64,000 bases of DNA from Kribbella rubisoli (GCF_004217145.1 NZ_SHKR01000013.1:928344-992343), one strand, 5' to 3'; numbered from the stretch's first letter, positions 8,476-16,882 are shown. Numbers and translations are program-made. The notes: a model not told the origin generated them from the letters alone.

Positions 8476-9111
8476 TCACTTGGCGCGTAGACGGTCGACT
8501 GCGGGCGACACGATCGGGAGCGATGCGGCCGGGGCCGGCAGGTTGTACCCGGCGTACAGGCGGCGGCGGATCGCCTCGAGCGGGAAGGTCTCGCGGTAGA
8601 TCGCGAGCTTGACCGTGACGCCCTCCAATGTTGCTCTGAGCAACATTTCCTCGACGGCCGGGTCCGCGGCGCCGCGGGCCGCGAAGACGTCGCGGATCGC
8701 GTCCTCGACCAGCGACAGCCGGTCGGACTTGGCCTGCTCGACGCGGGCGAACACGTCGTGGGTGGTCGGCAGCATCATCAGGCTGATCGCGAGCCGCTGG
8801 ATGTGCAGCGTGGTCGCGGCCGCCATCAGGGCGCCGTCGATGATGCCGGCCAGACGTTCATCCGGTGTTCCCTCGATGGTCAGGATGCCGGCGATGCCGT
8901 CCAGCCAGCGGTCCAGGAGCTCGGCGGCGAGCTGTTCCTTGGTGGCGAAGTAGTACGAGACCAGGCCGCGGGAGACGCCCGCCGCGGTGGTGATGTCGGA
9001 GATCGAGGCGGCCTCGTAGCCGTTCGCCGCGAAGACCTCCAGAGCCGCCGCCAGGATGCGCTCGCGGGAGCGTTCGCGCATCTCCTGGTTGACGGTGGCC
9101 GATCGCGGCAC
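8476..9111 (-). CDS. TetR/AcrR family repressor
   Basis: 211 aa, GTG start at 9111 supported by AGGAGAGG 7 nt upstream. N-terminal TetR helix-turn-helix at residues 17-63 (ILAAALEVFAANGYEAASI, then TTAAGVSRGLVSYYF). The C-terminal ligand domain is not recognised. The perfect 16-bp palindrome at 9221-9236, about 110 bp upstream of its start and also upstream of typA, is the likely operator, so autoregulation is expected. Convergent with the asparaginase gene, 12 bp apart. Ligand and targets unknown. Confidence 0.87.
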   Translation of the reverse strand: MPRSATVNQEMRERSRERILAAALEVFAANGYEAASISDITTAAGVSRGLVSYYFATKEQLAAELLDRWLDGIAGILTIEGTPDERLAGIIDGALMAAATTLHIQRLAISLMMLPTTHDVFARVEQAKSDRLSLVEDAIRDVFAARGAADPAVEEMLLRATLEGVTVKLAIYRETFPLEAIRRRLYAGYNLPAPAASLPIVSPAVDRLRAK

Positions 9112-9220
9112 GGATTCCTCTCCTGGTCGAGGCCCTGAAGCGCCGGGCGACCCCCATCCTCTGCCCGGCGCCTCGGGGCTGACCCCCCGTGTTACGGCCC
9201 CTCCCCAGGCGCCATCTATA

Positions 9221-9236
9221 GACTGGACGTCCAGTC
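9221..9236. promoter_or_regulatory. TetR operator candidate
   Basis: Perfect palindrome GACTGGAC|GTCCAGTC in the divergent region between the TetR gene (start 9111) and typA (start 9378), next to a TATAGA element on the minus strand that could be the -10 of the TetR gene. Length and symmetry fit a TetR dimer site. Confidence 0.7.
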
Positions 9237-9377
9237 AACAAATGTCAAAGGTCTGCCCGGTTCGTGGGACACGCGCAGTAACCGGTAGGATGGAGGCGCT
9301 GCGCCCTGTGTCGAGTGGCACGTGAACCAGCCGTAGCCACCGCCCTGAACCCACCTGACTGCTTGGAGCGCTTCCTC

Positions 9378-11240
9378 ATGCCTGTCCGTAACGACCTGCG
9401 CAATGTCGCGATCGTGGCCCACGTCGACCACGGGAAGACCACCCTCGTCGACGCGATGCTGTGGCAGTCGGGTGCCTTCGGAGCCCACCAGCACGTCGAC
9501 GAGCGGGCGATGGACTCCGGCGACCTGGAGCGTGAGAAGGGCATCACGATCCTCGCCAAGAACACCGCCGTCCGGCACAAGATGGCCAACGGCGAGCAGA
9601 TGACGATCAACATCATCGACACCCCCGGTCACGCCGACTTCGGTGGTGAGGTCGAGCGCGGCCTGTCGATGGTGGACGCGATCGTGCTGCTGGTGGACGC
9701 CTCCGAGGGTCCGCTGCCGCAGACCCGGTTCGTGCTGCGCAAGGCGCTGGCGCGCAAGATGCCGGTGATCCTGGTGGTGAACAAGGTCGACCGTCCGGAC
9801 GCCCGGATCTCCGAGGTCGTCGACGAGACCTACGAGCTGTTCCTCGACCTGCTCGACCACGACGCCGACCAGGGCGCGCTGGACTTCCCGGTCGTCTACG
9901 CGTCCGCGCGGGCCGGCCGTGCGTCGCTGACCCAGCCGGCCGACGGCGGGATGCCGGACTCCGAGGACCTCGAGCCGCTGTTCGAGACGATCCTGAACAA
10001 CGTGCCGGCGCCGGAGTACACCGAGGACGCGCCGCTGCAGGCCCACGTCACCAACCTGGACGCCTCGCCGTTCCTCGGCCGGCTCGCGCTGGTCCGGGTG
10101 CACGAGGGCACGCTGAAGAAGGGCGCCCAGGTCGCGTGGTGCCGTCACGACGGCTCGATCCAGAAGGTCAAGATCACCGAGCTGCTGGTCACCGAGGCGC
10201 TCGAGCGCGTTCCCGGCGACTCGGCCGGCCCGGGCGACATCGTCGCGATCGCGGGTATCCCGGAGATCATGATCGGCGACACCCTGACCGACCCGGACAA
10301 CCCGAAGCCGCTGCCGCTGATCACCGTGGACGAGCCGGCCATCTCGATGACGATCGGCACCAACACCTCGCCGCTGGCCGGGCGGGCCAAGGGCACCAAG
10401 GTGACGGCGCGGCTGGTCAAGGACCGCCTCGACCGCGAGCTCGTCGGCAACGTGTCGCTGAAGGTGCTGCCGACCGAGCGTCCGGACGCCTGGGAGGTGC
10501 AGGGCCGTGGTGAGTTGGCGCTGGCCATCCTGGTCGAGCAGATGCGTCGCGAGGGCTACGAGCTGACCGTCGGCAAGCCGCAGGTGGTCACCCGTGAGAT
10601 CGACGGCAAGCGGCACGAGCCGGTCGAGCGGCTGACGATCGACTGCCCGGAGGAGTACCTCGGGACCGTCACGCAGCTGCTCGCCGTCCGCAAGGGCCGG
10701 ATGGAGCAGATGACCAACCACGGCACCGGCTGGGTCCGGATGGAGTTCCTGGTCCCGGCGCGTGGCCTGATCGGGTTCCGCACCGAGTTCCTCACCGACA
10801 CCCGCGGTACGGGCATCGCCCACCACGTGTTCGAGGGGTACGAGCCGTGGTTCGGCGAGCTGCGCACCCGCCCGTCCGGCTCGCTGGTCTCGGACCGGGC
10901 CGGCGCCGCGACGTCGTACGCGATGATCAACCTGCAGGAGCGCGGCACGATGTTCGTCGAGCCGGCCACCGAGGTGTACGAGGGCATGATCGTCGGCGAG
11001 AACTCGCGCTCCGACGACATGGACGTCAACATCACCAAGGAAAAGAAGATGACGAACGTCCGCTCGAACGCGGACGAGTTCGAGAAGCTGGTGCCGGCGC
11101 GCAAGCTGTCCCTCGAGCAGTCGCTGGAGTTCTGCCGCGAGGACGAGTGCGTCGAGGTCACGCCGGACGCGATCCGGATGCGCAAGGTGGCCCTCACCCA
11201 GATCGAGCGCTCCAAGCTGGGCCGCAAGAACAAGAGCTAG
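9378..11240 (+). CDS. typA: Translational GTPase TypA/BipA
   Basis: 620 aa from ATG 9378, preceded by GGAG 9 nt upstream; a longer in-frame extension from 9315 lacks family similarity. GTPase motifs: AHVDHGKTT (residues 12-20), DTPGHADF, NKVDRPD. EF-G-like domains follow, including GRGELALAILVEQMRREGYEL, and the BipA-specific C-terminal domain (TKEKKMTNVRSNADE). A ribosome-associated GTPase involved in ribosome assembly and stress or low-temperature growth. TAGGAT at 9286-9291 is a likely -10. Followed after 28 nt by the GluRS-like gene. Confidence 0.95.
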   Translation: MPVRNDLRNVAIVAHVDHGKTTLVDAMLWQSGAFGAHQHVDERAMDSGDLEREKGITILAKNTAVRHKMANGEQMTINIIDTPGHADFGGEVERGLSMVDAIVLLVDASEGPLPQTRFVLRKALARKMPVILVVNKVDRPDARISEVVDETYELFLDLLDHDADQGALDFPVVYASARAGRASLTQPADGGMPDSEDLEPLFETILNNVPAPEYTEDAPLQAHVTNLDASPFLGRLALVRVHEGTLKKGAQVAWCRHDGSIQKVKITELLVTEALERVPGDSAGPGDIVAIAGIPEIMIGDTLTDPDNPKPLPLITVDEPAISMTIGTNTSPLAGRAKGTKVTARLVKDRLDRELVGNVSLKVLPTERPDAWEVQGRGELALAILVEQMRREGYELTVGKPQVVTREIDGKRHEPVERLTIDCPEEYLGTVTQLLAVRKGRMEQMTNHGTGWVRMEFLVPARGLIGFRTEFLTDTRGTGIAHHVFEGYEPWFGELRTRPSGSLVSDRAGAATSYAMINLQERGTMFVEPATEVYEGMIVGENSRSDDMDVNITKEKKMTNVRSNADEFEKLVPARKLSLEQSLEFCREDECVEVTPDAIRMRKVALTQIERSKLGRKNKS

Positions 11241-11268
11241 CCTCCAGCGAGAAGGAAGACACCGAGCC

Positions 11269-12924
11269 ATGGTGGATCGTGCGGTTGTTGACGTGCTGTT
11301 TCCGAGTGAGCTTCCGGAGCCGGAGTACTGGGAGGGGCAGTATCCGGTGCGCGAGCTTCCGGAAGGGGCGAAGGTAACGCGGTTCGGGCCTTCGCCTACC
11401 GGGTTTGTGCACATCGGCGGGATCTACACAGCGATGATCGATCGGGACGTCGCGACGGACTCCAAGGGTGTGTATCTGGTTCGGGTCGAGGACACCGACC
11501 AGGCTCGTGAGGTCGAGGGCGCGCTGGAGCAGTTCGACCGCGCCTTCTCCTACTTCCGCATCAGCTCCGACGAGGACCGGCGCCAGGGCTCGTACGGGCC
11601 GTACGTGCAGTCGCAGCGCGAGCAGATCTATCTGACCTTCGTGCGGCACCTGCTCCGGCAGGGCAAGGCGTACCTGTGTTTTGCGACCAAGGACGAGCTC
11701 GCCGACATCACCGCCCGCCAGCAGGCCGCGAAGGTCCCGACGGGGTACTACGGGAAGTACGCGCTGTGGCGCAACGCCGATCCGGCCGACGTGCAGGCGA
11801 AGCTCGACGAAGGTGTGCCGTACGTCGTGCGCTTCCGGGCGCCTGATGACGCCGACGGGCAGCGGACCAGCTTCGTCGACGCGATCCGCGGCCGGCTCGA
11901 ACACGAGGCGAATCGCAACGACGCGGTGATCCTGAAGTCGTCGGACCAGTCGCCGCGCCTTCCGACGTACCACTTCGCACACGCGGTCGACGACCACCTG
12001 ATGCGGGTGAACCTGGTGATCCGCGGCGACGAGTGGATCTCGTCGGTTCCGCTGCACCAGCAGCTGTTCGCGGCGCTCGAGTTCGAGCCGATCACCTACG
12101 CGCACGTCGCGCCGCTGATGAAGCAGATCCCGGGCGGGAAGCGGAAGCTGTCGAAGCGGAAGGACCCCGAGGCCGGTGTCGACTTCTACATCGGCGCCGG
12201 GTATCCCGCGGACGCAGTCCTGTATTACCTGCGCGGCCTGGCCAACGGCCGGCTCGCGGAGATGCCGTTGGCGGATGCGCTGACGACGCCGATCGATCTG
12301 GCCCAGTGCGGCGTTGCCGGTCCGCTCGTCGACCTGGTGAAGCTCGAAGACATCAGCGCCGACTACATCGCGACGCTCAGCGGTCAGCAGATCCTCGACG
12401 CGGTGCGCGTGTGGGCGACGGAGTACGACGCGGAGCTCGTGCCGGTGCTGGACACCGAGAAGGAGCTCGCGCTGCGGGCGCTCGCGGTCGAGCGCGACGG
12501 CGTCGAGAACCCGCGCAAGGACCTGCGCAAGTGGTCGGACTTCCGCTCGGCGTACGGCTTCTTCTTCACCGAGCTGTTCGTCCCCGTCGACGGTCCGACG
12601 GACGAGCGCCTCGTGCCGCTCGGCGTTGCATCGGACGTCACCACGGCCTTCGCGGCCGATCTGGTGGCCGGGTACGAGCATCGCGAGGACCCGCAGGAGT
12701 GGTTCGACCAGATCCGTTCGCTCGCCGCCAAGCACGGATTCGCGCCGAACGCCAAGGAGTACAAGAAGGATCCGGATGCGTACGCCGGTTCGATCCGCGA
12801 GGCCTCGCAGCTCGTGCGCGTCGCGATCACCGGTGCGACGCGGAGTCCCGACCTGCACGCGACGGCCCAGGCGCTCGGCGCTCCGGAGGTATTGCGCCGG
12901 CTGCAAGCGCTGATCGGCAAGTAG
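11269..12924 (+). CDS. Glutamyl-tRNA synthetase-like protein, Clostridia-type
   Basis: 551 aa, ATG preceded by GAAGGAAG. Class I signature GPSPTGFVHIGG (residues 40-51, HIGG replaces HIGH) and KLSKRKDP (293-300, the KMSKS loop) are intact, as is VRVEDTDQAREVEG, so an active aminoacyl-tRNA synthetase of the GluRS/GlnRS type is likely. The N-terminal lead-in (YWEGQYPVRELPEGAKV) and the overall layout resemble the second GluRS of clostridia rather than the usual actinobacterial GltX, which suggests a paralogue of foreign origin beside the housekeeping enzyme (not in this window). Co-transcribed with typA. tRNA specificity cannot be settled from sequence. Confidence 0.82.
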   Translation: MVDRAVVDVLFPSELPEPEYWEGQYPVRELPEGAKVTRFGPSPTGFVHIGGIYTAMIDRDVATDSKGVYLVRVEDTDQAREVEGALEQFDRAFSYFRISSDEDRRQGSYGPYVQSQREQIYLTFVRHLLRQGKAYLCFATKDELADITARQQAAKVPTGYYGKYALWRNADPADVQAKLDEGVPYVVRFRAPDDADGQRTSFVDAIRGRLEHEANRNDAVILKSSDQSPRLPTYHFAHAVDDHLMRVNLVIRGDEWISSVPLHQQLFAALEFEPITYAHVAPLMKQIPGGKRKLSKRKDPEAGVDFYIGAGYPADAVLYYLRGLANGRLAEMPLADALTTPIDLAQCGVAGPLVDLVKLEDISADYIATLSGQQILDAVRVWATEYDAELVPVLDTEKELALRALAVERDGVENPRKDLRKWSDFRSAYGFFFTELFVPVDGPTDERLVPLGVASDVTTAFAADLVAGYEHREDPQEWFDQIRSLAAKHGFAPNAKEYKKDPDAYAGSIREASQLVRVAITGATRSPDLHATAQALGAPEVLRRLQALIGK

Positions 12925-13128
12925 CTCCTGTGGCGTAAGTGGCTACTGGGAAACGCGTAGGGCACGAAGTGGACACGGTGGCTCACAGCGCGCGACCGCA
13001 ACTACATCGGTGTGATACATAATTCTCGGTCGCCGGTGGGGGAAGAAGTTCTGATTCGTTACCAACCAGACGCCATGCGGCGACGTCTGTCTTGTGGAAG
13101 CATTCTTTGGGGGAAGGACAAGGGGAAC

Positions 13129-13716
13129 ATGGGCATCCTGCGTAAGGTCTGCGCAACTCTGACGGCCGTTGCGTTCGTGGGCGTCGGGGCGCTGTCGGCG
13201 ACCACCTCGGCTGACGCCGCCACCCAGGTTGCGGGGTCGGCGCAGAAGTCGGCCACGGCGCCGAAGCCGGCGGGTCTGCCGCCGAAGGCGGTGACGAAGG
13301 CCCCGGCCTCGTCCACCAGCAAGCTCATCGCCAAGTACAAGATCGACCGGCGGTGCGTGACCAAGGGCCGGGTCCTCTGCATCAACAAGAAGACCCGCAA
13401 GCTGGTGTACCTGGTGAACGGCAAGCCGGTCCAGGTCATGGACGTCCGGTTCGGCGCGATGAAGACGCCGACCCGCAGCGGCGTCTTCAAGGTCTACCGC
13501 AAGTCGAAGAACCACGTCTCTTCGCTGTACCACTCGAAGATGCCGTACGCGATGTTCTTCAGCGGCGGTCAGGCCGTGCACTACTCGTCGGACTTCAAGG
13601 CCCGCGGCTACAACGGCGCCTCGCACGGCTGCGTGAACGTCCGCGACAAGAACAAGATCGCCTGGGTGTTCGCACGGGTGCACGTCGGCGACAAGGTTGT
13701 CGTCTACAGCAAGTGA
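13129..13716 (+). CDS. Secreted L,D-transpeptidase (YkuD)
   Basis: 195 aa. Signal peptide (residues 1-30, ending SADAA), a Ala/Pro/Lys linker (31-65) and a YkuD catalytic domain with H151 and the motif SHGCVNVRD (H166, nucleophile C168). Expected to make 3-3 or anchor cross-links in peptidoglycan outside the membrane. ATG 13129 is preceded by AAGGGG. It is a close paralogue of the gene at 14341: the catalytic domains share GGQAVHYSSDF and GYNGASHGCVNVRD. A convergent macrodomain gene sits between the two. Confidence 0.9.
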   Translation: MGILRKVCATLTAVAFVGVGALSATTSADAATQVAGSAQKSATAPKPAGLPPKAVTKAPASSTSKLIAKYKIDRRCVTKGRVLCINKKTRKLVYLVNGKPVQVMDVRFGAMKTPTRSGVFKVYRKSKNHVSSLYHSKMPYAMFFSGGQAVHYSSDFKARGYNGASHGCVNVRDKNKIAWVFARVHVGDKVVVYSK

Positions 13717-13729
13717 GCTGAGTGTTCAG

Positions 13730-13764
13730 GACAGCGGCCGGGGAGCTACTCCCCGGCCGCTGTC
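13730..13764. terminator. Bidirectional terminator with a stop codon in its loop
   Basis: Perfect 16-bp stem (13730-13745 with 13749-13764). The three-base loop CTA is the reverse complement of TAG, the stop codon of the macrodomain gene, so that gene ends at the tip of the hairpin that also terminates the L,D-transpeptidase gene from the other side. Confidence 0.85.
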
Positions 13765-14249
13765 GCGTTCCGGAACGCCTTGTACAGCCGCGGCTCCACC
13801 AGGCAGAAGGTGCCCTGGGCAACGTTTGTCGGCGTACTGCGCAACGTCTCGACGGCGATCTCCGCCGCGGATCGGGCCGGCCACCCGTAGATCCCGGCCG
13901 AGACCGCCGGCAGCGTCATCGTCTTCACGCCGAGCTCGTCCGCGATCCGCAACGCGTTGCGGTAGCAGGACTCGAGCAGCGCCGGATCCCGTTGCCCCGC
14001 GAGGTAGTTGGGTCCGACCACGTGGATCACGTACGACGCCGGTAGCGCGCCGGCCGTCGTCCACACCGCCGTACCCGTAGGTGTGCCGTTCGGGTACCGC
14101 TCGATCAGCTCCGCGAGGATCTCGCGACCACCGGCCCGATGGACCGCGCCGTCGACGCCGCCACCGCCGCGCAACGCGTGATGAGCGGCGTTCACGATCG
14201 CGTCCGCGGGCACCGTGGTGATGTCGGCGGTGCTCAGAACGATCTCCAT
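13746..14249 (-). CDS. Macrodomain protein (ADP-ribose binding/hydrolase)
   Basis: 167 aa from ATG 14249, preceded by GGAGGAA. Macro-fold motifs: TTVPADAIVNAAH (residues 11-23), GGGGVDGAVHRAGG (28-41, ADP-ribose loop), VIHVVGPNY and LPAVSAGIYGWP (near 115-126). Bacterial members hydrolyse O-acetyl-ADP-ribose or mono-ADP-ribosyl groups; which one applies is inferred. Its last codons run into the terminator hairpin shared with the upstream L,D-transpeptidase. No partner ADP-ribosyltransferase is evident nearby. Confidence 0.9.
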   Translation of the reverse strand: MEIVLSTADITTVPADAIVNAAHHALRGGGGVDGAVHRAGGREILAELIERYPNGTPTGTAVWTTAGALPASYVIHVVGPNYLAGQRDPALLESCYRNALRIADELGVKTMTLPAVSAGIYGWPARSAAEIAVETLRSTPTNVAQGTFCLVEPRLYKAFRNATAAGE

Positions 14250-14340
14250 GCGCGGTTCCTCCGGTACGCTGAGGCGCCAACCAAATGGGCCGTGAGGACG
14301 TCCTACAAGTGTAGGAACGGGGCTAGCAGAGGGGTGTCCG

Positions 14341-15132
14341 ATGCGTGGGCTGATCATTCGCAAGGCACTGAGCACGCTGATCGTGGGCGGCGTGATTGCG
14401 ACACTCCTGAGTTCTGGAACTGTGGCGACGGCGACCTCGTCGGACCTGAAGACGGTGCCGTTCGAGGTCAGCGGCGAGCTGCCGATCTACCCGAAGGCGC
14501 TGTGGAAGAACGGTTCCAGCGGGACGAACGTCCGCAAGGTCGAGGCGCGCCTGGTGCAGCTGAAGCTGCTCGAGAAGAAGTACCTCGACAACGACTTCGG
14601 CACGATGACGCGGTCCGCGGTGAAGAAGTTCCAGAAATCCAAGGGCATCCCCGAGCTCGGGTACGTCGACCAGAACACACTGGACCAGCTGGCCAAGGTC
14701 ACGCATGTGCCGACCCAGACCGAGCTGTATCCGCCGGCACCCGTGGTGAACGGCAAGAAGCTCGACGCGCGCTGCGCGACCGGTGTGGCGCTGTGCATCG
14801 ACAAGACCACCCGCAAGCTGCGGTACGTCGTCGACGGCGTCGTGAAGATGCAGATGGATGTCCGGTTCGGCGCCGTGAAGACCGCGACCCGCGAGGGCAG
14901 CTTCACGGTCGGCTGGAAGAGCCGGAACCACGTCTCGAAGCTGTACGACTCGAAGATGCCGTTCGCCATGTTCTTCAGCGGCGGCCAGGCGGTGCACTAC
15001 TCGTCGGACTTCGCGGCGCGTGGTTACAACGGCGCGTCCCACGGCTGCGTGAACGTCCGTGACCTCGCCAAGATCAAGATCCTCTTCGACGAGGTCCACG
15101 TCGGCGACAAGGTCATCGTCTACCGCTCGTAA
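14341..15132 (+). CDS. L,D-transpeptidase with peptidoglycan-binding domain
   Basis: 263 aa. Signal or anchor sequence (1-32), a PG_binding_1 domain at about 58-118 (SSGTNVRKVEARLVQL, FGTMTRSAVKKFQ), then the YkuD domain with H234 and nucleophile C236 in SHGCVNVRD. Extracytoplasmic peptidoglycan cross-linking is expected. Paralogue of the gene at 13129, differing by the extra wall-binding domain. A long hairpin follows the stop. Confidence 0.9.
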   Translation: MRGLIIRKALSTLIVGGVIATLLSSGTVATATSSDLKTVPFEVSGELPIYPKALWKNGSSGTNVRKVEARLVQLKLLEKKYLDNDFGTMTRSAVKKFQKSKGIPELGYVDQNTLDQLAKVTHVPTQTELYPPAPVVNGKKLDARCATGVALCIDKTTRKLRYVVDGVVKMQMDVRFGAVKTATREGSFTVGWKSRNHVSKLYDSKMPFAMFFSGGQAVHYSSDFAARGYNGASHGCVNVRDLAKIKILFDEVHVGDKVIVYRS

Positions 15133-15139
15133 CCGGGTT

Positions 15140-15201
15140 ATCCCCTCGTCTTGGGGGTTCTCTGCTGGTGTGCGAGGGGAGAACCCCCAACACGAGGGGA
15201 T
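15140..15201 (+). terminator. Long hairpin after the second L,D-transpeptidase gene
   Basis: Arms of 23 nt with a single mismatch (15140-15162 and 15179-15201) around a 16-nt loop, 8 nt after the stop. The size exceeds an ordinary terminator, but the position fits one serving both this gene and the convergent DUF2516 gene. Confidence 0.75.
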
Positions 15202-15247
15202 GACCCCGTGCGCCGACGACCGACCGCCCCGCCCGCATCCGGTTGGT

Positions 15248-15589
15248 TTACAGCGGGCGGGGTCCTCGGCGGCGGCGTACGCCCCAGCCGCCTCGGCCGC
15301 GACCGGTGGCGGCGCGGAGAGCTGGGCGGGCGTCGACCAGGTAGACGGCGGACGCGACGATGCCGATCAGGCCGAAGAAGCTCAACCAGCCCTGGAAGAA
15401 CTGACTCAGCGTGAACACGACCAGGATCAGCACCCAGCCCGGCTTGGTCAGCTTGTCGGCGGCGATGAACACTGCCCGCGGCCGGAACGCCGCGTCGAGC
15501 AGCGCGACCAGCTTGAGGACAAGCAGCACCCACCAGATGACCGACAGTGGATCGCCGAACCCGGGGATCAGGTTCTGGAAGGTGATCAT
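15248..15589 (-). CDS. DUF2516 membrane protein
   Basis: 113 aa with three hydrophobic segments (about 15-33, 50-70 and 72-90; WWVLLVLKLVALLDA, WVLILVVFTLSQFF, LIGIVASAVYLVD) and a strongly basic Arg/Gly tail (GRGRGGWGVRRRRG). It matches the actinobacterial DUF2516 pattern; function unknown. ATG 15589 lies 6 nt after TAGGCT (15596-15601 on this strand), so it is probably leaderless. Convergent with the L,D-transpeptidase gene. Confidence 0.8.
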   Translation of the reverse strand: MITFQNLIPGFGDPLSVIWWVLLVLKLVALLDAAFRPRAVFIAADKLTKPGWVLILVVFTLSQFFQGWLSFFGLIGIVASAVYLVDARPALRAATGRGRGGWGVRRRRGPRPL

Positions 15590-15610
15590 GCTACGAGCCT
15601 AACTGACAGA

Positions 15611-15654
15611 CCGGGCGGTCCACCTCTGCTGAGTCGCAGCTGTGGACCGCCCGG
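15611..15654 (-). terminator. Terminator of the HbhA-like gene
   Basis: Perfect 13-bp stem (15611-15623 with 15642-15654), 18-nt loop, located between the stop of the HbhA-like gene (15703) and the start of the DUF2516 gene. Confidence 0.7.
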
Positions 15655-15702
15655 GCGAGGATTCACGCAAACAATCGGTGAATGATCACCGTCAGTGGCG
15701 GG

Positions 15703-16224
15703 TCAGTCGCCGATCTTGTCGGCGGCGGACCCGGCAGCCTTACCGGCCGCCTTCGCGGTCTTGCGGGCGCTGGTCGCGGTCGCCTTCACGGTGCGGGTCG
15801 CGGTCTCGGCGGTCTTCTTCACCGTGGTCCGGGTCGCCTTGACCTTGCTGACCGTGGACTTGGCCTGGGTCTCCAGGTCCTCGGTGGCCTGCTGGTGGCG
15901 GATCCGCTCGACCAGGTCCTTGCCCCGGCCGGCCAGGTCCTCGTAGGTCTCCTCGGCCTGGCCGAGGACGGTGGTGAAGCCGGCCTGCGCGGTCTTCGGC
16001 AGCTCGCGCAGCTTGGCCGGAGCGGTCCGCGCGTCGGCGACGATCGCCTCGAAGCGCTTGTTCAGCTCGGTCTGGGCCTTGGTGAGCTCGGTCTGCAGGG
16101 TCTTCTGGTCCAGCTTGGCGAACCGGGCAGTGACGTCCTCGCTGATCGCGCGGAACTTCTCGACCGCGAGGTCGCCGGCGCCGGCGATCGCGTAGAACGG
16201 GGTAACAGGCGTACGGGTAGCCAT
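15703..16224 (-). CDS. Heparin-binding haemagglutinin (HbhA)-like protein
   Basis: 173 aa, ATG preceded by GAGGAGAAG. The N-terminus is mildly hydrophobic (YAIAGAGDLAVEKF), followed by an extended helical coiled-coil region (25-125, many A/E/K/Q/L heptads) and a Lys/Ala/Thr-rich tail (KTAKAAGKAAGSAADK), the layout of mycobacterial HbhA. In mycobacteria the Lys repeats bind heparan sulfate and the protein is surface-associated; in a soil organism a role in cell-surface or nucleoid binding is only inferred. The XRE regulator upstream is 32 bp away and probably co-transcribed. Confidence 0.8.
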   Translation of the reverse strand: MATRTPVTPFYAIAGAGDLAVEKFRAISEDVTARFAKLDQKTLQTELTKAQTELNKRFEAIVADARTAPAKLRELPKTAQAGFTTVLGQAEETYEDLAGRGKDLVERIRHQQATEDLETQAKSTVSKVKATRTTVKKTAETATRTVKATATSARKTAKAAGKAAGSAADKIGD

Positions 16225-16256
16225 CAGGCTTCTCCTCGGGATGTCTTCAGCAGGTT

Positions 16257-16697
16257 TCAGTCGGTACCAGGTTTGGTACTGCGCTTGCGGGCGGAGGTCT
16301 TCTTCGCCGGAGCCTCTTCCGGGGCGGCGTTCTCCCGGACGAACGACGTGTACACGTCCAGCAGGACGCGCTTCTGCCGCTCGTTCAGGGCGGGGTCGAG
16401 CAGGACGGCGTCGACCACGCCAGAGGCCTGTCGGCCCTCCTCGTTGTCGTCCGGATCGAGGATGCCGGCCCGCACGTACAGAGTCTCCGCGGAGATCCGC
16501 AACGCCTTCGCGAGCTGCTGCAGCACCTCGGCCGACGGTTTGCGTAGGCCGCGCTCGATCTGGCTCAAGTACGGGTTCGACACACCGGCCAGGTCCGACA
16601 ACTGCCGCAACGACAACTGCGCTTGCCGCCGCTGCTCGGCGAGGTACTCCCCAACGGAGCCCACCGCCCCAGCCGCACGATCACTCAACCTGGCCAT
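16257..16697 (-). CDS. XRE-family regulator
   Basis: 146 aa. HTH_3 at about 16-70 (YLAEQRRQAQLSLRQLSDLA, then GVSNPYLSQIERGLRKPS), then a short acidic/helical region and a basic tail (KKTSARKRSTKPG). The fold matches a family found next to HbhA-like genes in actinobacteria. A perfect 16-bp palindrome lies 22-37 bp upstream of its ATG, so autorepression is likely, and the downstream HbhA-like gene would be controlled too. Confidence 0.85.
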   Translation of the reverse strand: MARLSDRAAGAVGSVGEYLAEQRRQAQLSLRQLSDLAGVSNPYLSQIERGLRKPSAEVLQQLAKALRISAETLYVRAGILDPDDNEEGRQASGVVDAVLLDPALNERQKRVLLDVYTSFVRENAAPEEAPAKKTSARKRSTKPGTD

Positions 16698-16718
16698 ACG
16701 CCCAGTGTGCTAGCAGGC

Positions 16719-16734
16719 GCTTGCAATTGCAAGC
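16719..16734. promoter_or_regulatory. Operator of the XRE regulator
   Basis: Perfect palindrome GCTTGCAA|TTGCAAGC, just upstream of TAGCAC (16707-16712 on the minus strand), which could be the -10 of the XRE gene; the palindrome then covers the -35 region. Confidence 0.75.
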
Positions 16735-16764
16735 ACCCCAGCCGTGAGGCGGCTCACCCCGCGC

Positions 16765-16816
16765 CCCGCTCACCCCCGCGAACCCGCTCACCCCGCGAAC
16801 CCGCTCACCCCGCGAA
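16765..16816. repeat. 17-bp tandem repeat, three copies
   Basis: Units CCCGCTCACCCCGCGAA at 16783-16799 and 16800-16816 are identical; the unit at 16765-16782 has one extra C. A partial copy precedes it. It lies in the non-coding gap between the XRE and SDR genes. Confidence 0.75.
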
Positions 16817-16823
16817 CCCCGCG

Positions 16824-16882
16824 ACTTTGTGCACCAGATCCGTACGGCGCGGCGTCTGACGTGCGGATGTGGTGCACAAAGT
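16824..16882 (-). terminator. Imperfect long hairpin downstream of the SDR gene
   Basis: Perfect 13-bp outer arms ACTTTGTGCACCA (16824-16836) and TGGTGCACAAAGT (16870-16882), with further partial pairing of ATCCGTAC and GTGCGGAT inside. It is 48 bp after the SDR stop on the minus strand, so it may act as a terminator. Confidence 0.55.

Noticed and set aside
9216..11414. 732-codon minus-strand ORF opposite typA
   Set aside because: Mirror of the typA codon bias; no family similarity, no start signal.
16824..16882. Attachment site of a mobile element
   Set aside because: Inverted, not direct, repeat; no integrase or tRNA nearby; a hairpin downstream of the SDR gene explains it.
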